Below, in pieces: positions 10,457 through 22,836 of a DNA stretch of 64,000 bases. Made by a program: the position numbers and the translations under genes. The stretch is from Rotaria sp. Silwood1 (lineage: Eukaryota; Rotifera; Eurotatoria; Philodinida; Philodinidae): assembly GCA_905250075.1 (NCBI GenBank), contig CAJNOP010000328.1:1-64000 (forward strand), written 5' to 3'. The notes under the pieces were generated by a model that was given only the letters and a program-made list of their open reading frames with translations, was not told where the DNA came from and searched no databases. Position 1 is the first letter of the stretch. Each line of letters begins with the position of its first letter.

Positions 10457-12700
10457 TATTGCAAATACTTTATTCAGATCTCAACAAATGGCTGGAGGTA
10501 GCGTATTCATGTATTGAACTTTCTTGATAGTAGGTCACTGTGCAAGAGTAATACTAAAGGTACTGTACGCTCTTGCGTCTGAATTCCCATAAAAATGACC
10601 TTCAGCTGTGTTGCAACACATGTAGCATTTCAAACGGAGTCTTGACTGTAACCTTTTCGATTACGTTTTCCACTAATAACAGTAAGGGTGTATAGTGTGA
10701 ATTCTGTCTTATGACAGCTCTGTAACTGTGGCACTTTTTGACAAAAAAGAATTTTGATATTTATGCGAAGTAATCTTATGATATTTTGATGAACTAATTC
10801 ATTCCTATCGTAAAGTTTGCATATGTTATTGAGTCACAGAATAGTAGATTTCAATAACAGGTGAGTTCACGAGCAAAAGTGATACTCTTTCGTGGACAAC
10901 AGGAGGCTTTCTCCGTTTAATATTCTTGTGGTAATATGCGCGTTGATTGGTCTTAAAGAAGTTCATGAATGATACTTTTGATCAACAAAAAGAAAAAGGA
11001 TTTTGTCAATTGTCAAGTCTTCGAATAAAAAATAAAACGAAACCAGATTGCTTGGTGATTGACACTAACAAATAATAAAATCACTGACGACAAAGCGAAT
11101 GAAATTATGAGTTAAATTTTTTCTTTCAACTTCAATGTTAAAGAAAAAGAATGTATAGAAGCTGTTTGTCTCCGTGTTAGAGAGAAAGGCAAAAGTAAAC
11201 ATTTATCGAACCCTACATCGTACAGAGTTACCATTCATTCAAACGAGAAGCAACGATTGTATGTGTACATAGCAAGCCAAGCAATAGTTATCAGAAGCAT
11301 GTAAATTGATGAGCAAAACATTACTGCCTCAAAGCAATGTCTCTATTTACACACATATCAAAGAACATCAGTTGACATGAGCTGGAAAGACTGTTAAGTG
11401 TAATTATAATAGGTGTTTATTTTGCTTTCGTATTCTATAGATACAAGGTAAGTAAAAGACTTGCAATAGATAATATTGAACTACATGGGTATCAGTGGCA
11501 CACAGGGTTAGTGACAGTTATATATATTAGGCAAACAGGCCTGCGTAAATGCATTCCTTTTCTTCCATAGTATTCATCTTATTTCAACTTCAATGTTGGA
11601 GTTTCTTTTACAAGAAAGAAAAGGAATCTTAACAAAATAATATATGATGCAAAAGTAATGGGACAAATGTCGGATCCTATTTCTCTTTAATAAAAAGGTA
11701 CTGAACGAAAAGTATTTTACCAAAAGATAGAGTAATGTCGATCCATGTATATTTTCGATAAATAGCTTGTCAAAAGAATATTTTTTAACAGTTGATCGAA
11801 AATGTTCTTCTTTTTCGAACTGTGTATGATCATTTCTCTTTTTTTGTCTCATTTCATTGATGAGCATACAAAGAGTATAAATCATATACTGTTCTAAAGA
11901 GGAGAAAAATTCCGATCAACTGATACAAAACATACTCATTCCAAAATGTGTTTGTAAAACAGCTAAAGAAAAACAACGTGTTGTGCTGTTCTTTCTAAAT
12001 CTCACAAAAAGTGTGGACGTTTTTAAAAGGTGCTTTTCTTTTCTGTTGTGTTGTTTCGTTTATGCATGTGTGACAAAAATAAATCATATATGATTCGAAA
12101 GGGAAGAAAAAGCAATATCTTTTAGTAAAACACTTTCGGTTCAGGATGTTTCTATTGAAGAGAAATAGGGTCCGACATTAGTCCCATTAGTTTTTCCTTT
12201 TTTAAAATATACTTGTAGATGTAACACTCAGAAGTGATTATATTATAAAAGAAATAAATAAAGATGTTTAAGAAAAAAGCTAGATCATTAAAGCAAAGTG
12301 TTATACCATATGCCACAAATATAATATGTTGAGTACCGATGGATGCTTGTAGAGACGTTAAGAAAGTAAACAAAGAATCAACAAAGTAAATGGAGAGAGT
12401 AAAGCGAAAGAAATGATGAGAAGCAGCTGCATGGATACATAAGTAGAGCGAGTCACCAGAAAAAAGAAAGAGTAACAAAAAGAAATGAAAGAGAGGAATG
12501 AAATAAAGTAAAAGAAAGACAGAATTGAAAAAGAAAGACAGAAACAAACAAAGAACATTGAATAATGCATTACATTATTTTTTGTTTATTTCTGTAATAT
12601 CAATTCTCATCAATAAAAGACAACCACTTCAAAAGAAGGTGATCGTTTTTTTCTCTTACGAAAATTATCCCAAACGAAGATCTCATCGTAGAATAGTGAG
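10457..12700. other. Intergenic stretch, repeats only
   Basis: No gene is supportable. The predicted frames around 11.6-12.7 kb are hydrophobic translations of A/T-rich repeat DNA and overlap the inverted repeat described separately. Confidence 0.35.
11648..12195. repeat. Imperfect inverted repeat (foldback-like)
   Basis: The left arm, 11648-11728, contains AATGGGACAAATGTCGGATC, then CTATTTCTCTTTAATA and GTATTTTACCAAAAGATA. The right arm, 12113-12195, read in complement, contains AATGGGACTAATGTCGGACC, then CTATTTCTCTTCAATA and GTGTTTTACTAAAAGATA. The arms are about 80 bp at perhaps 75-80 percent identity. A third related block (ATAAATCATATA...) occurs as a direct repeat near 11877 and 12083. 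Confidence 0.6.
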
Positions 12701-12719
12701 AAACCTATGAACAAATTGT

Positions 12720-15700
12720 GTGCAGAAACGAAGGGACAGCGGTACACCAGCGAAAGTCACACTTGGAATTTCTGTTGTAGTATATGCTGTTGAGATTCTG
12801 GAAGAAGAGAGTACAGCGAGAACAGTCACGCCAAATGAGGCAAAGTATAAGCAAAGACACGTTGACAAAGGACCTTACATGACATATTACATCCGGGCTT
12901 TAACCACTTCAATTTTCCTAGCGATTTCTGAATATTTCCTATGATCCTTTCGACTGTCTGTTTTAGCGATAGTCTATTCGTCCAAGTAAACCCTAGGTAT
13001 TTGAATTTCTTGACTAATTCGATATCTTTCGCATCCACTGTTACGTTTACTATTTGCCTTTTTACTTATGTATGAAATAATTGTACTATTGTTTTTGAAG
13101 CGTTTATCGATTGTTTTCACTTTCTTCAGTATGTAAAAACTTAAATACAAACTCGTTTACCTTTTTTTTTCAAAGTATTCTATCATCTGAGCTAAGTTCT
13201 TCATTATGGGGGGTCTAATCAATACACAAAGATCATCTGCAAATAGATAGCTTGATTGAGCTCTCAGATAATTTACCAAATTTGAGCAAAAAACAATGAA
13301 TACATACGGACTAAAGCTACTGCTCTATGCAAGTCCTAGATTTATATATTAAATACATTCGAAGTTATCTCACCAAATTTTACGTAAGCTTTTCTACATT
13401 TTAACCAGCTTTCAGTTATTTTTAGTAAGTTGAGAGGCATATCCATTCTCTTCTGTTTACAAAAGAGGCTGGCATGTCACACATGATCCTAAGTCTTTCG
13501 ATAATAGACATATAGAGCCAATGTCAGAACATTGACTGCCATTTTATTTTTAGCTTCTTGATGAATCGAAAGTACTCGAGTAGGTAGAAAACAATTTGGG
13601 GCGGATATCCGATTGTTCTAAAGGTATTTAATGATTAGTTTCAGTTCAGTTTTTAATCCTTTTGAAAGAGCACTATTTCGAACATCTTTGAGTGTGTAGC
13701 TAACAAGAACAGCATTCATCTAGCCATGTATTAAAGCAGTTAGCTAAGCGCTCAACTTAGCTCGGATGAAGTATTTTGATTATAAAGTTTGACATCAAGT
13801 CAAGTTCTGTTGATTTCTAAGGCTTCAATGTTTTAATTATTCGCGTCATCTCAGCAACATTAGTTTTTTCTATATTATCTTTCGACATCATTAATTTATT
13901 TAACAGCTATTTATATTTCCTATTTATCTGAATATCATACTCGTTTGAGCATTCCAATGAAGGTACTTTGAACTTTTCCCTGTAGTACTCATATAATTCG
14001 ATTATGATTTTTTTATGTGTTGAGAGTATTTTACTGCCGTTGAATAGTTTATAAAAAGATAGGGCACACAATTTGTAAATGGGAGATAAAAAATTGTACC
14101 ATTGGGCACTTTTTATATTTAGCATATCAGTTTTTGTTTCTCTCGTCAGCGTACATACTAACATCCTCGTTTTCTCATTAAGAACTCTCTTGTTTCTTAT
14201 ATGATAATATTTATTTCTCACTTTTTGTATTTCTTTTAACTTTTCGATGATACGAGTCGGTAGTGATGGTGTATATTTATCTCTTTCTTTCCGATGAGTC
14301 ACTCTATTTTTGATAGTCGCGATGAAACGAATATATCATCTGTCTCACTCATCTATACTACTTTTCTTTTGTTCTTCTTCTATATTACATAGGGTGCGCT
14401 TTGACGTATGGAACATTGTAGGTATGTGATTGAGATTGTTCTCTTCAATCCATTCTTTCATGCATTCACCTCTCCTTTCTTTTATTGAACTATTCCATTC
14501 CTTTACTGTTGCAATAGTCACCTGATAGTATGGTACCTTCTACTACATAAGGAAGAATATCATCTATATCATGCTATTAAGTTTTCAAATGCTTTCCTAC
14601 AGAGCTATACACACTTTCGTTCTTGTTGATACCCTTTTGATATAATGTGTTAAAATAAGCTAAACGACATGCATTTCATAACTCTTCTATTTTTGTAAAA
14701 ATACAAATATAGGCTTGAATTTTATGTACTAAATCAATAGTTTCAAGTGCATGTGTACCCCAACCTTTGAAATTATAGCATAGAATCTTTACATATTCTT
14801 TTTGGTTTTGGGAAGAACCTATTTCAATATTTCCCCACTGTTGTAAGATTGTATTCAAAGTTCTAGTTATGTATCATTCATCTAACCGAGATAATCCTAA
14901 TAGTTGATCTTTTGTTTAAAAATTCCAAGTTCTCAGCCAGTGCATAGCTTCATGTCTAGGACTTTACAAATGATTCTCAGAAAAAGAAGTTTCAAATCGA
15001 TCGAACGCTATCGATGTAAATATAAACTATTGAATAAAATCTTTCATAATCTTGATGATATAGGCTAAGACTGCTTGATGTAACTGAGTACCGAGAATAA
15101 CAGTTTTCAAGCTTGATGATAGTAAATTCACTTTATTTTCTAGTCGTTTGTTACTATCGATAATGTTGTACGTGATTGTATAATATTAGATTTTTTATTA
15201 GACAGAACATCGTCCTCTAATAATCGTGGAAAGTCTTGATGAAGTAACTCGACTGAAGGAGCTTTATCTTGCAGTGAGAATCGATTTAATAAATCTTTTT
15301 CGTATCTCACGTTCTTTTAGTCGATATTTATATTTTTGTATAACTTGATACTGACTATCCAATGAATGATGATTTCTATCACATTGAGTACATTTCGGTT
15401 CATTTTTACACACATGTGACGCATTGACATTGACTTGCTGAATTACATTTATTTTTTAAATGACCTATACACCAATATTTCGTGCAGTAAGTTAAGCGGT
15501 TATCAGAATAAAATTTAGTAATCGATGACAACGAATGACCTATTGCAATTCGACTCAGTTGTAATACAGCATTGTATTCAGTATAATCTTTTATATCGAA
15601 TCAATAATCATCAATTTTTCTTTTGGTAGTAATAATAAATGCGTTTGATTCGATCTGCAGAAGCAATTCTTCGGTGTATTTCATTTATAACGCATTTTTC

Positions 15701-16400
15701 GTCTAGTTCTCTTGGAACCTATCGAACGAAAAGTGAACATGAATCAGGTATATACTTTGGTTTTACGACGGCAATATCGATTCCATTGATTTTTGTTGGC
15801 AATTTGTCTGTGCCAACACAAGCAGCACAATCTTCTTTAATATTCACAGCAGAAATATAAGATCACTGGCATGAAGAGCTGATGGAATACTATGGCGATT
15901 AGTGTCCAAATGAAATTCAATAAGAAAATATGACAGATTAGAAGATACTGCGCACTTTAGCTGATTAAAAGAAATGCGTTTACAATTTTTAGCATCTTGA
16001 TTGAGCGCTTGTTGTTGTCGTTTCTCTGACGACATTGGAGACGATGGTTGTTGAGGCTGTAAATTGATTTCTTGTTGTACATTAGGTGAATACTTTTGAG
16101 CATTATTATTAATTCCTCTTCTAGAATATTTACGGCGACCGCTTCCATGGTTGCTCGAACCTCAACTTTTATCTAGCGAATGTCTACGCTTAGGTGTAGA
16201 ATTCAAAGGTTGAATAACTAGTTGTTGTTGATTTGAATAATTCTTCTGCGGGTACTTGTGTACACGTAATGCTGAATCCAGACATTCTAATAAATTTTCA
16301 CGAAGAAAAAACAAGGAATGATTTGTCTTGTTACTTTTGCATCGTACATTATGTTAGATTCCAACAGGTCCTTGAGAAACCAATGAATGTGTCTTATATG
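12720..16400 (-). mobile_element. Degenerate non-LTR retrotransposon (LINE), ORF1 zinc-knuckle + endonuclease + reverse transcriptase
   Basis: All parts read on the minus strand, in LINE order from high to low coordinate. About 16310-15300: an ORF1-like region including FNQLKCAVSSNL, YVPRELDEKCVINEIHRRIA and a zinc-knuckle remnant (CKNEPKCTQCDRNHHS). About 14858-14676: the start of an apurinic-type endonuclease (KILCYNFKGWGTHALETIDL). About 14302-13907: the linker before the RT (QWYNFLSPIYK). About 13260-13190: the RT catalytic box YLFADDL. 13038-12826: the RT C-terminal/thumb segment (KYLGFTWTNRLSLKQTVERI) followed by a broken tail to about 12720. Frames are repeatedly interrupted by stops and shifts, so the copy is dead. 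The 5' end lies just upstream of the glycosyltransferase gene at 16664. Exact termini and target duplication are not resolved. Confidence 0.8.
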
Positions 16401-16663
16401 TTGTAGTCGAAGACAGGGAAATTTTTTTTGCAAATCTAGATCGTATTATTCTAATCCATTAGCTTTTCACGCTAGAATTTTTAACATAGTTTGACTTGGA
16501 ATCGTTTGTAATTAGTTTCTAGTCGTTGTTTGACATTCATCGTTTTTTTAGAAATCTGTTTTAATTGAAGAGTAGTGAGGTATTATTTATTCTACCAGTA
16601 CTACGCAGGATATTTTGTAGATATCGACCCTGTTTAAACAGTATTCGTTTTACGAAAATAATT

Positions 16664-17617
16664 ATGCTAAAATGGAAACTCGTAGTTTGTATAATTCTAT
16701 TGGCGATCTTCATTATATGGTTAATCCAATATATGATATATAACGCATTGGAATATCATACACCACCACGAATGATATATGAAAATGATGTTATTCGATA
16801 TGCAAATGCTACATCCGTTCGACGTCGTATTCCTCGAGTGATTCATCAGATATATCGTACACATGATGTTCCTTCTATTTGGAATGCAACAGTTCAGTCG
16901 GTTATGGAAAAAAATATCGGTGAGTTTAAATATCGTCGATGGTCTGACGCTGAAATGAATGCTTTTGTCAAAAAACATGAGCCTCAATTTTATCAAAAGA
17001 CATATATAACCTATCCATATGATATACAGCGTGCCGACGCATTTCGGTATGTTCTTCTATTCCACTTGGGTGGCATCTATATTGACATGGATAATAGTTG
17101 CAATCGTCCTTTTCGTGACTTACTAGTTACTCTAGAATCACTTGAACCAAATGCAACTTATTTGGCTGCTTTCCCTCAACATCCAACCTTCGGAGTTGAA
17201 AATGATTTTTTGATCAGTAGTGCTGGTCATCCTTTATATAGACAATTTATTTCTCGACTGCATCTCTTCAATCACAATTATATTTTCCATTTTTGGACTA
17301 TACTACTTAGTGCTGGTCCTTTATATATCTCTATTCAAGAACGACTATTCACACCATCGGAGCAGGCAGTTGTGCGTCTATTGGATTTAACTGTGTTTCG
17401 ACCTATGTTTACTGGAAAAGAAAATGGATACACATGGATTCATCGAGATGCTCATTTTCTGATCTATATCGCTCACAGAACTGATATTATTCTATGGTAT
17501 TGCAAAATGTTTATTATTGTTATTGTTCTTTTTATTTTAAGTAAACAGTGTAAACAAAAACAAAAAATGATCTTCAGTTATATCTATTCTCATATAAGAT
17601 TAAATAATGAGAAATAA
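16664..17617 (+). CDS. GT32-family glycosyltransferase, membrane-anchored
   Basis: A 317-residue single-exon protein. The frame is open upstream, but the first ATG is at 16664 and places a classic type II anchor first (KLVVCIILLAIFIIWLIQYM, residues about 5-24). The catalytic domain starts at IPRVIHQIYRT (56-66), which matches the IPKxIHQIW opening of the Gly-transf-sug (GT32) family. It continues to YDIQRADAFRY (119-129) and the sugar-nucleotide/metal-binding DXD motif in GGIYIDMDNSC (DMD at 141-143). A second hydrophobic segment near the C-terminus (MFIIVIVLFIL) would anchor it again, as in SUR1/CSH1-like mannosyltransferases. Predicted location is the Golgi lumenal side. The acceptor is unknown. 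The dead LINE lies immediately upstream and may have displaced the native promoter. Confidence 0.85.
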   Translation: MLKWKLVVCIILLAIFIIWLIQYMIYNALEYHTPPRMIYENDVIRYANATSVRRRIPRVIHQIYRTHDVPSIWNATVQSVMEKNIGEFKYRRWSDAEMNAFVKKHEPQFYQKTYITYPYDIQRADAFRYVLLFHLGGIYIDMDNSCNRPFRDLLVTLESLEPNATYLAAFPQHPTFGVENDFLISSAGHPLYRQFISRLHLFNHNYIFHFWTILLSAGPLYISIQERLFTPSEQAVVRLLDLTVFRPMFTGKENGYTWIHRDAHFLIYIAHRTDIILWYCKMFIIVIVLFILSKQCKQKQKMIFSYIYSHIRLNNEK

Positions 17618-17968
17618 CGAATAAAAGACAATAAATTTGAACTTTATAGCACGATTAATTGTTATTATTCATTTCTCGATTGTCAAAAATTAAAATCATG
17701 AAGAGAAAACTATATGAGTATTGTGTGCTAAAAGTTACACAGAAGCATAGTTTGATATGTGTTTCATTTCATTACTAAAATAAGCCGTGAAAAATCTCAA
17801 TTAATCGAATAAAGTATAAAATAAAAGAACGAAGTGAGAAAAAGGGAAAATACGAAAAACAGTAGTAACTACTAGAAGGAAATCATTGTTAGTCATCGAA
17901 ACAAAAATAAATATATGAGAAAATAAATATGAACAATGTTTAAAATGGTTGACGACGTTCAATCTTCA

Positions 17969-18125
17969 GGATGTGGGTGTGGAGATGATTGTATAGTACG
18001 AGTGTGGCTGTGATTCTGGAATGTGCGGAAGCATACTAGGTTCACAGATACAAACAGTCAGAGCAGCATGCACATCTCACACTCATACCCACAGCTCGCA
18101 TATCTACACCCACACCCACATTCAC
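17969..18125. repeat. GT/AC telomere-like hairpin, copy 3
   Basis: The left arm, 17969-18013, contains GATGTGGGTGTGGAGATG and GAGTGTGGCTGTG. The right arm, 18070-18125, contains CACATCTCACACTCATACCC and CACCCACACCCACATTCAC. This is one of the longest copies, with a spacer of about 55 bp. Confidence 0.7.
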
Positions 18126-18384
18126 TATCATTAACCTTGAAGATGCGCTAATGCAGTATCAACTAATAGGTCAGAACACGTTCATTGCATCATTTTTGGC
18201 TTTATTATAAATCAAACGATAATTTCATTCTATTCAAAAAAAGAACATAAGTGCTCGACTGTCGACTCTTGCAAACATTGCTTATCAATGTATATAATAA
18301 AAACAAAAAGTACTTATATTAATCGTAAAATTTTTATCAAATACACGTGGTGTGCCGACAACTTGCTATTGTTGATAACAATGT

Positions 18385-18393
18385 CTATATATC
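18385..18393 (+). promoter_or_regulatory. Candidate TATA box
   Basis: CTATATATC lies about 50 bp before the ATG at 18441, a plausible core promoter for the secreted GH19-like protein. Confidence 0.4.
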
Positions 18394-18440
18394 TCATAAA
18401 AAATATTCGTATCAACAGATAGTTTCTCACGATTTCAAAC

Positions 18441-20903
18441 ATGATACATCTCGTTACTATTGTGATTGTTATATGTTTGTCTATTGCTAATGGACAAGAA
18501 TGTCATGCGACGTTTGATCAATCTATCGTTGGCTATTGCTCATCGGCAGACAAATGTCAAGGAACATTATTGTTCAGTGACATTTGTGAACGACAACTTT
18601 GTTGTATCTCTGGACAAGCACCAGCAGCTTCACCAGTATGTGTTACCGGAGGAGAATTTAATGCTTTATACAGTACACCTCGTGCCGGATTCTTGCGCAG
18701 AGTCTTGAACCGTGCAATCAATCAAGCAGAAATTTGCGACAACTGTCATGCAAAAGCTGCCTTTTTAGCTATATCAGCTGCAATGACAAATGACTTTACA
18801 AATGATGAAGTAGTTGGTACTGATGCACAATTCAATGAAGATGATAATAAATATGGTAATGATCGACCTGGTGATGGATCGCGATTTCGTCGAAGGGGTT
18901 TCTTCGGTCTTCGAGGACGACAAATGTATCAACGATTGCAGACGCTGATGCCACAGTATCAGAGTGTAAGCAAACCAGAATCAGTGGCTATAGTTGAAAA
19001 TGCAATGGAAATTGCTGCGCGACAATGGAAGAATCCGAATTTGTTGAATGGTAAGCATTCCAGTGTTTCAGAGAGTTTCAATTTGCCTCACTTCATTTTT
19101 CACATCACTGCTGGCGAGTATGGAATGGATACAATAACCTAGTCCATGACTTTATTTATCTCGAAAACATTGTAATAGATGGATTACATAATAGTTCGAT
19201 GTCTTTTTATCTTAGTAAGAAAATTATATTAGCAAAAGACAACAAAACAAAACGTATTATGGGTTGTCTAAAAATATTTTTCATTCTTGAAAGCTGATAT
19301 TTGCATCCAGCATAGGATTGAAGTGCATAAACAGTCGATTAGGTACAATATGACTTTTTCTATGTACATCCAAATGAATTATGCAGTATTATGCTGTCTT
19401 CTCAAATAGGTTCTTGAGCCCCACAAGGTTAAGAACAGAATCTCAGTGAATCAAAAAGTTTATCAGCTCACGTAAATATATACTTCGAAAATGATAATTC
19501 AAACTCTTTTCGAGTAGTCGAACGATTAACTTTTTCGCCAAGATTGCATGATAATTAGCAGCAAAAAAAAGCATGCAAACCAAGAGCTCTTAAGACCTCT
19601 CACCCCCTCAGAAAAAATAAATTCTCATTGTACTTATCTATTTCGTAATTTAGGGCTTGTTAGATAGAGCAAACTGCGAACCTGCGCATGCACCTTTGTT
19701 TATTGACTTTATGATAAGATTCAAGTCTATCACAGAATTTTTTTTGAATCTTCACACAAGAGACAATAACGCTTTTTTAAGTCTTATAAGTTGCTCTGTT
19801 GACTTTGGGGAAACACACACATAAGTATCATACGTCGTTAAGTATGATAACTGAATAAAACACTCGAACATGAAAATGTATAGAATGACATGGAACTATT
19901 AAATATTGATTCATATTGAAAACCTATATCGGTAGAAAATTTTATATGAAGCTTGCTTTATTACTATTCCCACCAATGAAAAACAGCCTATCAAACACCG
20001 TATACTTGTTGTTTTTTATGCAATGCACTTGTGCAACGTTATAAATGCCTTCATTGAATTGTTCTATTTGATCATCTATGACCAGATGTTTGAAGAATCT
20101 TTTCTATCAGTAGCTAAAATCTTTTATGAATTATTCACGTAGTTTTACGTCACTAATTTTTGATACACTCTGTAGTTGCAGCTCTTCAATTCCTTGATAA
20201 AAACATTCGAAGAAATGGTTCTTCGTCATCCTAGATACTTGTATTAATGCTAAACATAAGTTGATAGGATCAGAAAAAAAGATATTTAACACATGTAAAG
20301 TTGATGTTCTAGACGAAGCAATTTTTCTATAGTGAAAGTGTTAACCAAAACGGAAATAGGTGCTGTTGTTGAAAGAAGCTCCTACATAAGTTGTTTTTTT
20401 TTCGTTGTCTTAGAAACAACTTTGACACCATACGCTGACGGCACGTTTTATGGATTTTTGATGCTATGGTATGTATCAACTATTTCTCTTCTCATGTCAA
20501 GTTTCATGAATGTGTTGTTTATTTTGAAAGGTACAAATTAGATGGAGATATTTCTCAATTGGCTGATGCAGTGAAACAATATTTGAAATTTCTTCGTGCG
20601 ATGGATTGTGATGATAATCTCAACCTCGGTGAAAGACCGCAATGTCGATACAATGAAACACATTATGGTTACTGTACACCTGATTGCATAACAGGTCTTG
20701 AAGATTTTGGAGAGTATTGTGGCTGTCGTGGTACGAAGGGATCACAATGTTCGAATAGTCCGGCATATATTCGATGTTGCTTGGCTTCCAGCGTTGTCTC
20801 CTCTTCTGCTTTTACTAGAAAAAGTCTGCTTTTCGACGGTTTTTCTGCTTTTTTTCTGTCCTTTCTAGTATTCAAGATTCCTTATATTTTATATTTTTCC
20901 TAA
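18441..20903 (+). CDS. Secreted GH19 chitinase/lysozyme-like protein, three exons
   Basis: Exons 18441-19050, 20414-20468 and 20531-20903 join in phase (donors GTAAGC and GTATGT, acceptors TTAG and AAAG) into 345 residues. Residues 1-19 are a signal peptide. A short Cys-rich module follows (CHATFDQSIVGYC...CCIS). Residues about 75-260 resemble the GH19/lysozyme-like fold: CDNCHAKAAFLAISAAM, then DRPGDGSRFRRRGFFGLRGR, the counterpart of the GRGPxQLTGRxNY substrate-cleft segment, then an Ala/Trp-rich helix and, from exon 2, TPYADGTFYGFLMLWYKLDG. A second Cys-rich module follows (CRYNETHYGYCTPDC...CCL). The final 40 residues are Ser-rich then hydrophobic, which could be a GPI tail or an artefact of a missed 3' splice. 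A role in peptidoglycan or chitin cleavage is inferred. I cannot confirm the catalytic Glu. Intron 1 is 1363 bp. Confidence 0.7.
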
Positions 20904-20997
20904 ACTTTTTTAGATTCTAACAAATAAATTTTTCCAAATGTCGAGAAACAATCTTGTCGACATTGTTCTTTTATCCTTATTCGATGAAGAAGGTGCC

Positions 20998-21058
20998 GAC
21001 GTGGATGAATGGAAGACCGATGCCCAGACCCAGCCTGAAGCTCACATCCACACTCACG
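20998..21058. repeat. GT/AC telomere-like hairpin, copy 4 (weak)
   Basis: A short left arm (GACGTGGATGAATGG) and a right arm (CTCACATCCACACTCACG) about 40 bp apart. It is the most degenerate two-armed copy. Confidence 0.4.
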
Positions 21059-21684
21059 CATCAACAAATTTGCTTGCTGCATCTGCACAAGTCGCAGCTA
21101 CATAACGATCTGTCAGAAAACTTCAAATACATGAATATGTAAAAAAAATAGATAGAAACATTCAAAGAAGTTTTGTATCCTTCACAAGCGTCACAAGATA
21201 ATTGCACAAATTTATTATTAAAAGCCGGAGTTCGTCTACGTGATTAAGAAAAATATCTTGAGCAATTCTAAAATAGATAGTCCAATGAGTTTTAAAAAAA
21301 AGATACTTTTCTTTCTCAGATAAAAATCTTACATTGTTTTTTTTTATGTTGAAGTTCTTTCAACAAGGAATCAAAGTCTAATTGTGGACATCTATAAATG
21401 TTCTTAGATATTCATGTATACCAGAAATATATTAGTTACTGTGACTTTTCAACTGATAATACCTTAAATTTAATATTAACAATGAAAAAATGAATAAGAA
21501 ATTGTTTGATTTTATCGAGCAAAAAAACATTAGCTCTTAGTAAAGATTCAATAAGACTCGAATGAGGTACCTCGTTGAGACAAGGTAAAGCACTTGTTAT
21601 CATAATACTAGAATAAAACGAAATGATATTTTATTTTGTCGTAACATCATCTAGTAAAGTATAATGAATCAATAAATTTGAACA

Positions 21685-21744
21685 GGGTGTGAATGAGGAT
21701 GTGGCTAGATTGAACCTTTTCTCTCAAACCCACATCCACATCCA
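21685..21744. repeat. GT/AC telomere-like hairpin, copy 5
   Basis: Left arm AGGGTGTGAATGAGGATGTG and right arm ACCCACATCCACATCCA with a spacer of about 24 bp. Confidence 0.65.
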
Positions 21745-22714
21745 TGATATTTACTCCGTAAGGTTTCAAGACGTCATTGAAAACATCAAGCGCCTATTGA
21801 TGACAAAACCACGAAATTAGAACGAGGATTCGTGTTTCGTTGATGTATAGATCAGAGCAGATAAATGGGTAGCATAATTAGATTAAAATCGGTTTCTTTT
21901 CCTAAATTTAGTAATCCATTTCATATCAATGAAAAAAAACCCCATTGGATATGTGTACAGTAGTAATTGAAAATGAGCTATTATTATACATGATCCCGAC
22001 AAAGGTCCTCCTTCTAGTAGACTGTCCACATTCTAAGTCATGTATTTCATGATTAAGCTTAGAAACAAGAGTATAGAGTGTGCCAATAATAATGGTTCGT
22101 AGTATACTTTATCTTCCATTGGTTCAATGATGTAAGAGTATTAGGCTACTAGGTAAGTAAATACTCTGATCTCATGAACAATAATAGCTGCTTATTCACT
22201 CTTTTTTCCTTCTCTCGTATATAAGTTCGAGTTCTATAGAAGTAAACACAACTGAAGTGATTGAGCCATGTTGTAAACATGTATACTGAGGATAGCTGTA
22301 ATGCTACTGCTCCACTATTTCAATGTTTACATTGATAAAATATATACTGCATTGCAAACGAAATAGACCATCTATCTTCTCCTCGTCATTGTTGTTACAG
22401 TGAACACACCCAAGTTTTATCGAATTATATTTTCCTCCCTCATATATTTGTGTAAGGATTTTACCAGTTCAATATTTGACTCACTTTATCTTAGTACAGC
22501 TCCATCGTTTTTCAAAATGCAAAATTAAACAAGATATGCTGGAACACACCTTTGATTTATTGATTTAATGATTTTTTTTTTCATTGAAAGTTCATCGGAG
22601 GTCATGCCTAAGGCATGTTAATAATTGAGATTTCATGTCATATTTCGATAGAAAACTAAAAAACATTGTATTTTGTGCTTCTTTCATATTTGACTAATAA
22701 AGAAAAATATCAGA

Positions 22715-22836
22715 GATGTGAGTGTGGGAAACGATCGTATGGGAGGAGTATAGGCTTGGATTTGTTCGTGTCTATGTGTGTGCGTGTGGCTGTCAATAGC
22801 TTACATTCATACCGATACTGATGCCTACACGTATGT
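22715..22836. repeat. GT/AC telomere-like repeat, copy 6 (asymmetric)
   Basis: A long G-strand arm (GATGTGAGTGTGGG, then GTGTCTATGTGTGTGCGTG and TGGCTG). The complementary arm is short and degraded (CATTCATACCGATACTG). Confidence 0.5.

Larger units (their letters stand above)
17618..18440. other. Intergenic region upstream of the secreted GH19-like gene
   Basis: Contains GT/AC hairpin copy 3 and, at its end, a TATA-like box. No other feature is seen. Confidence 0.4.

Noticed and set aside
12152..12570. Overlapping minus-strand frames rich in Phe/Ser/Leu
   Set aside because: Translations of A/G-rich plus-strand repeat DNA (AAAGAAA runs) and the inverted-repeat arm; no support as protein.
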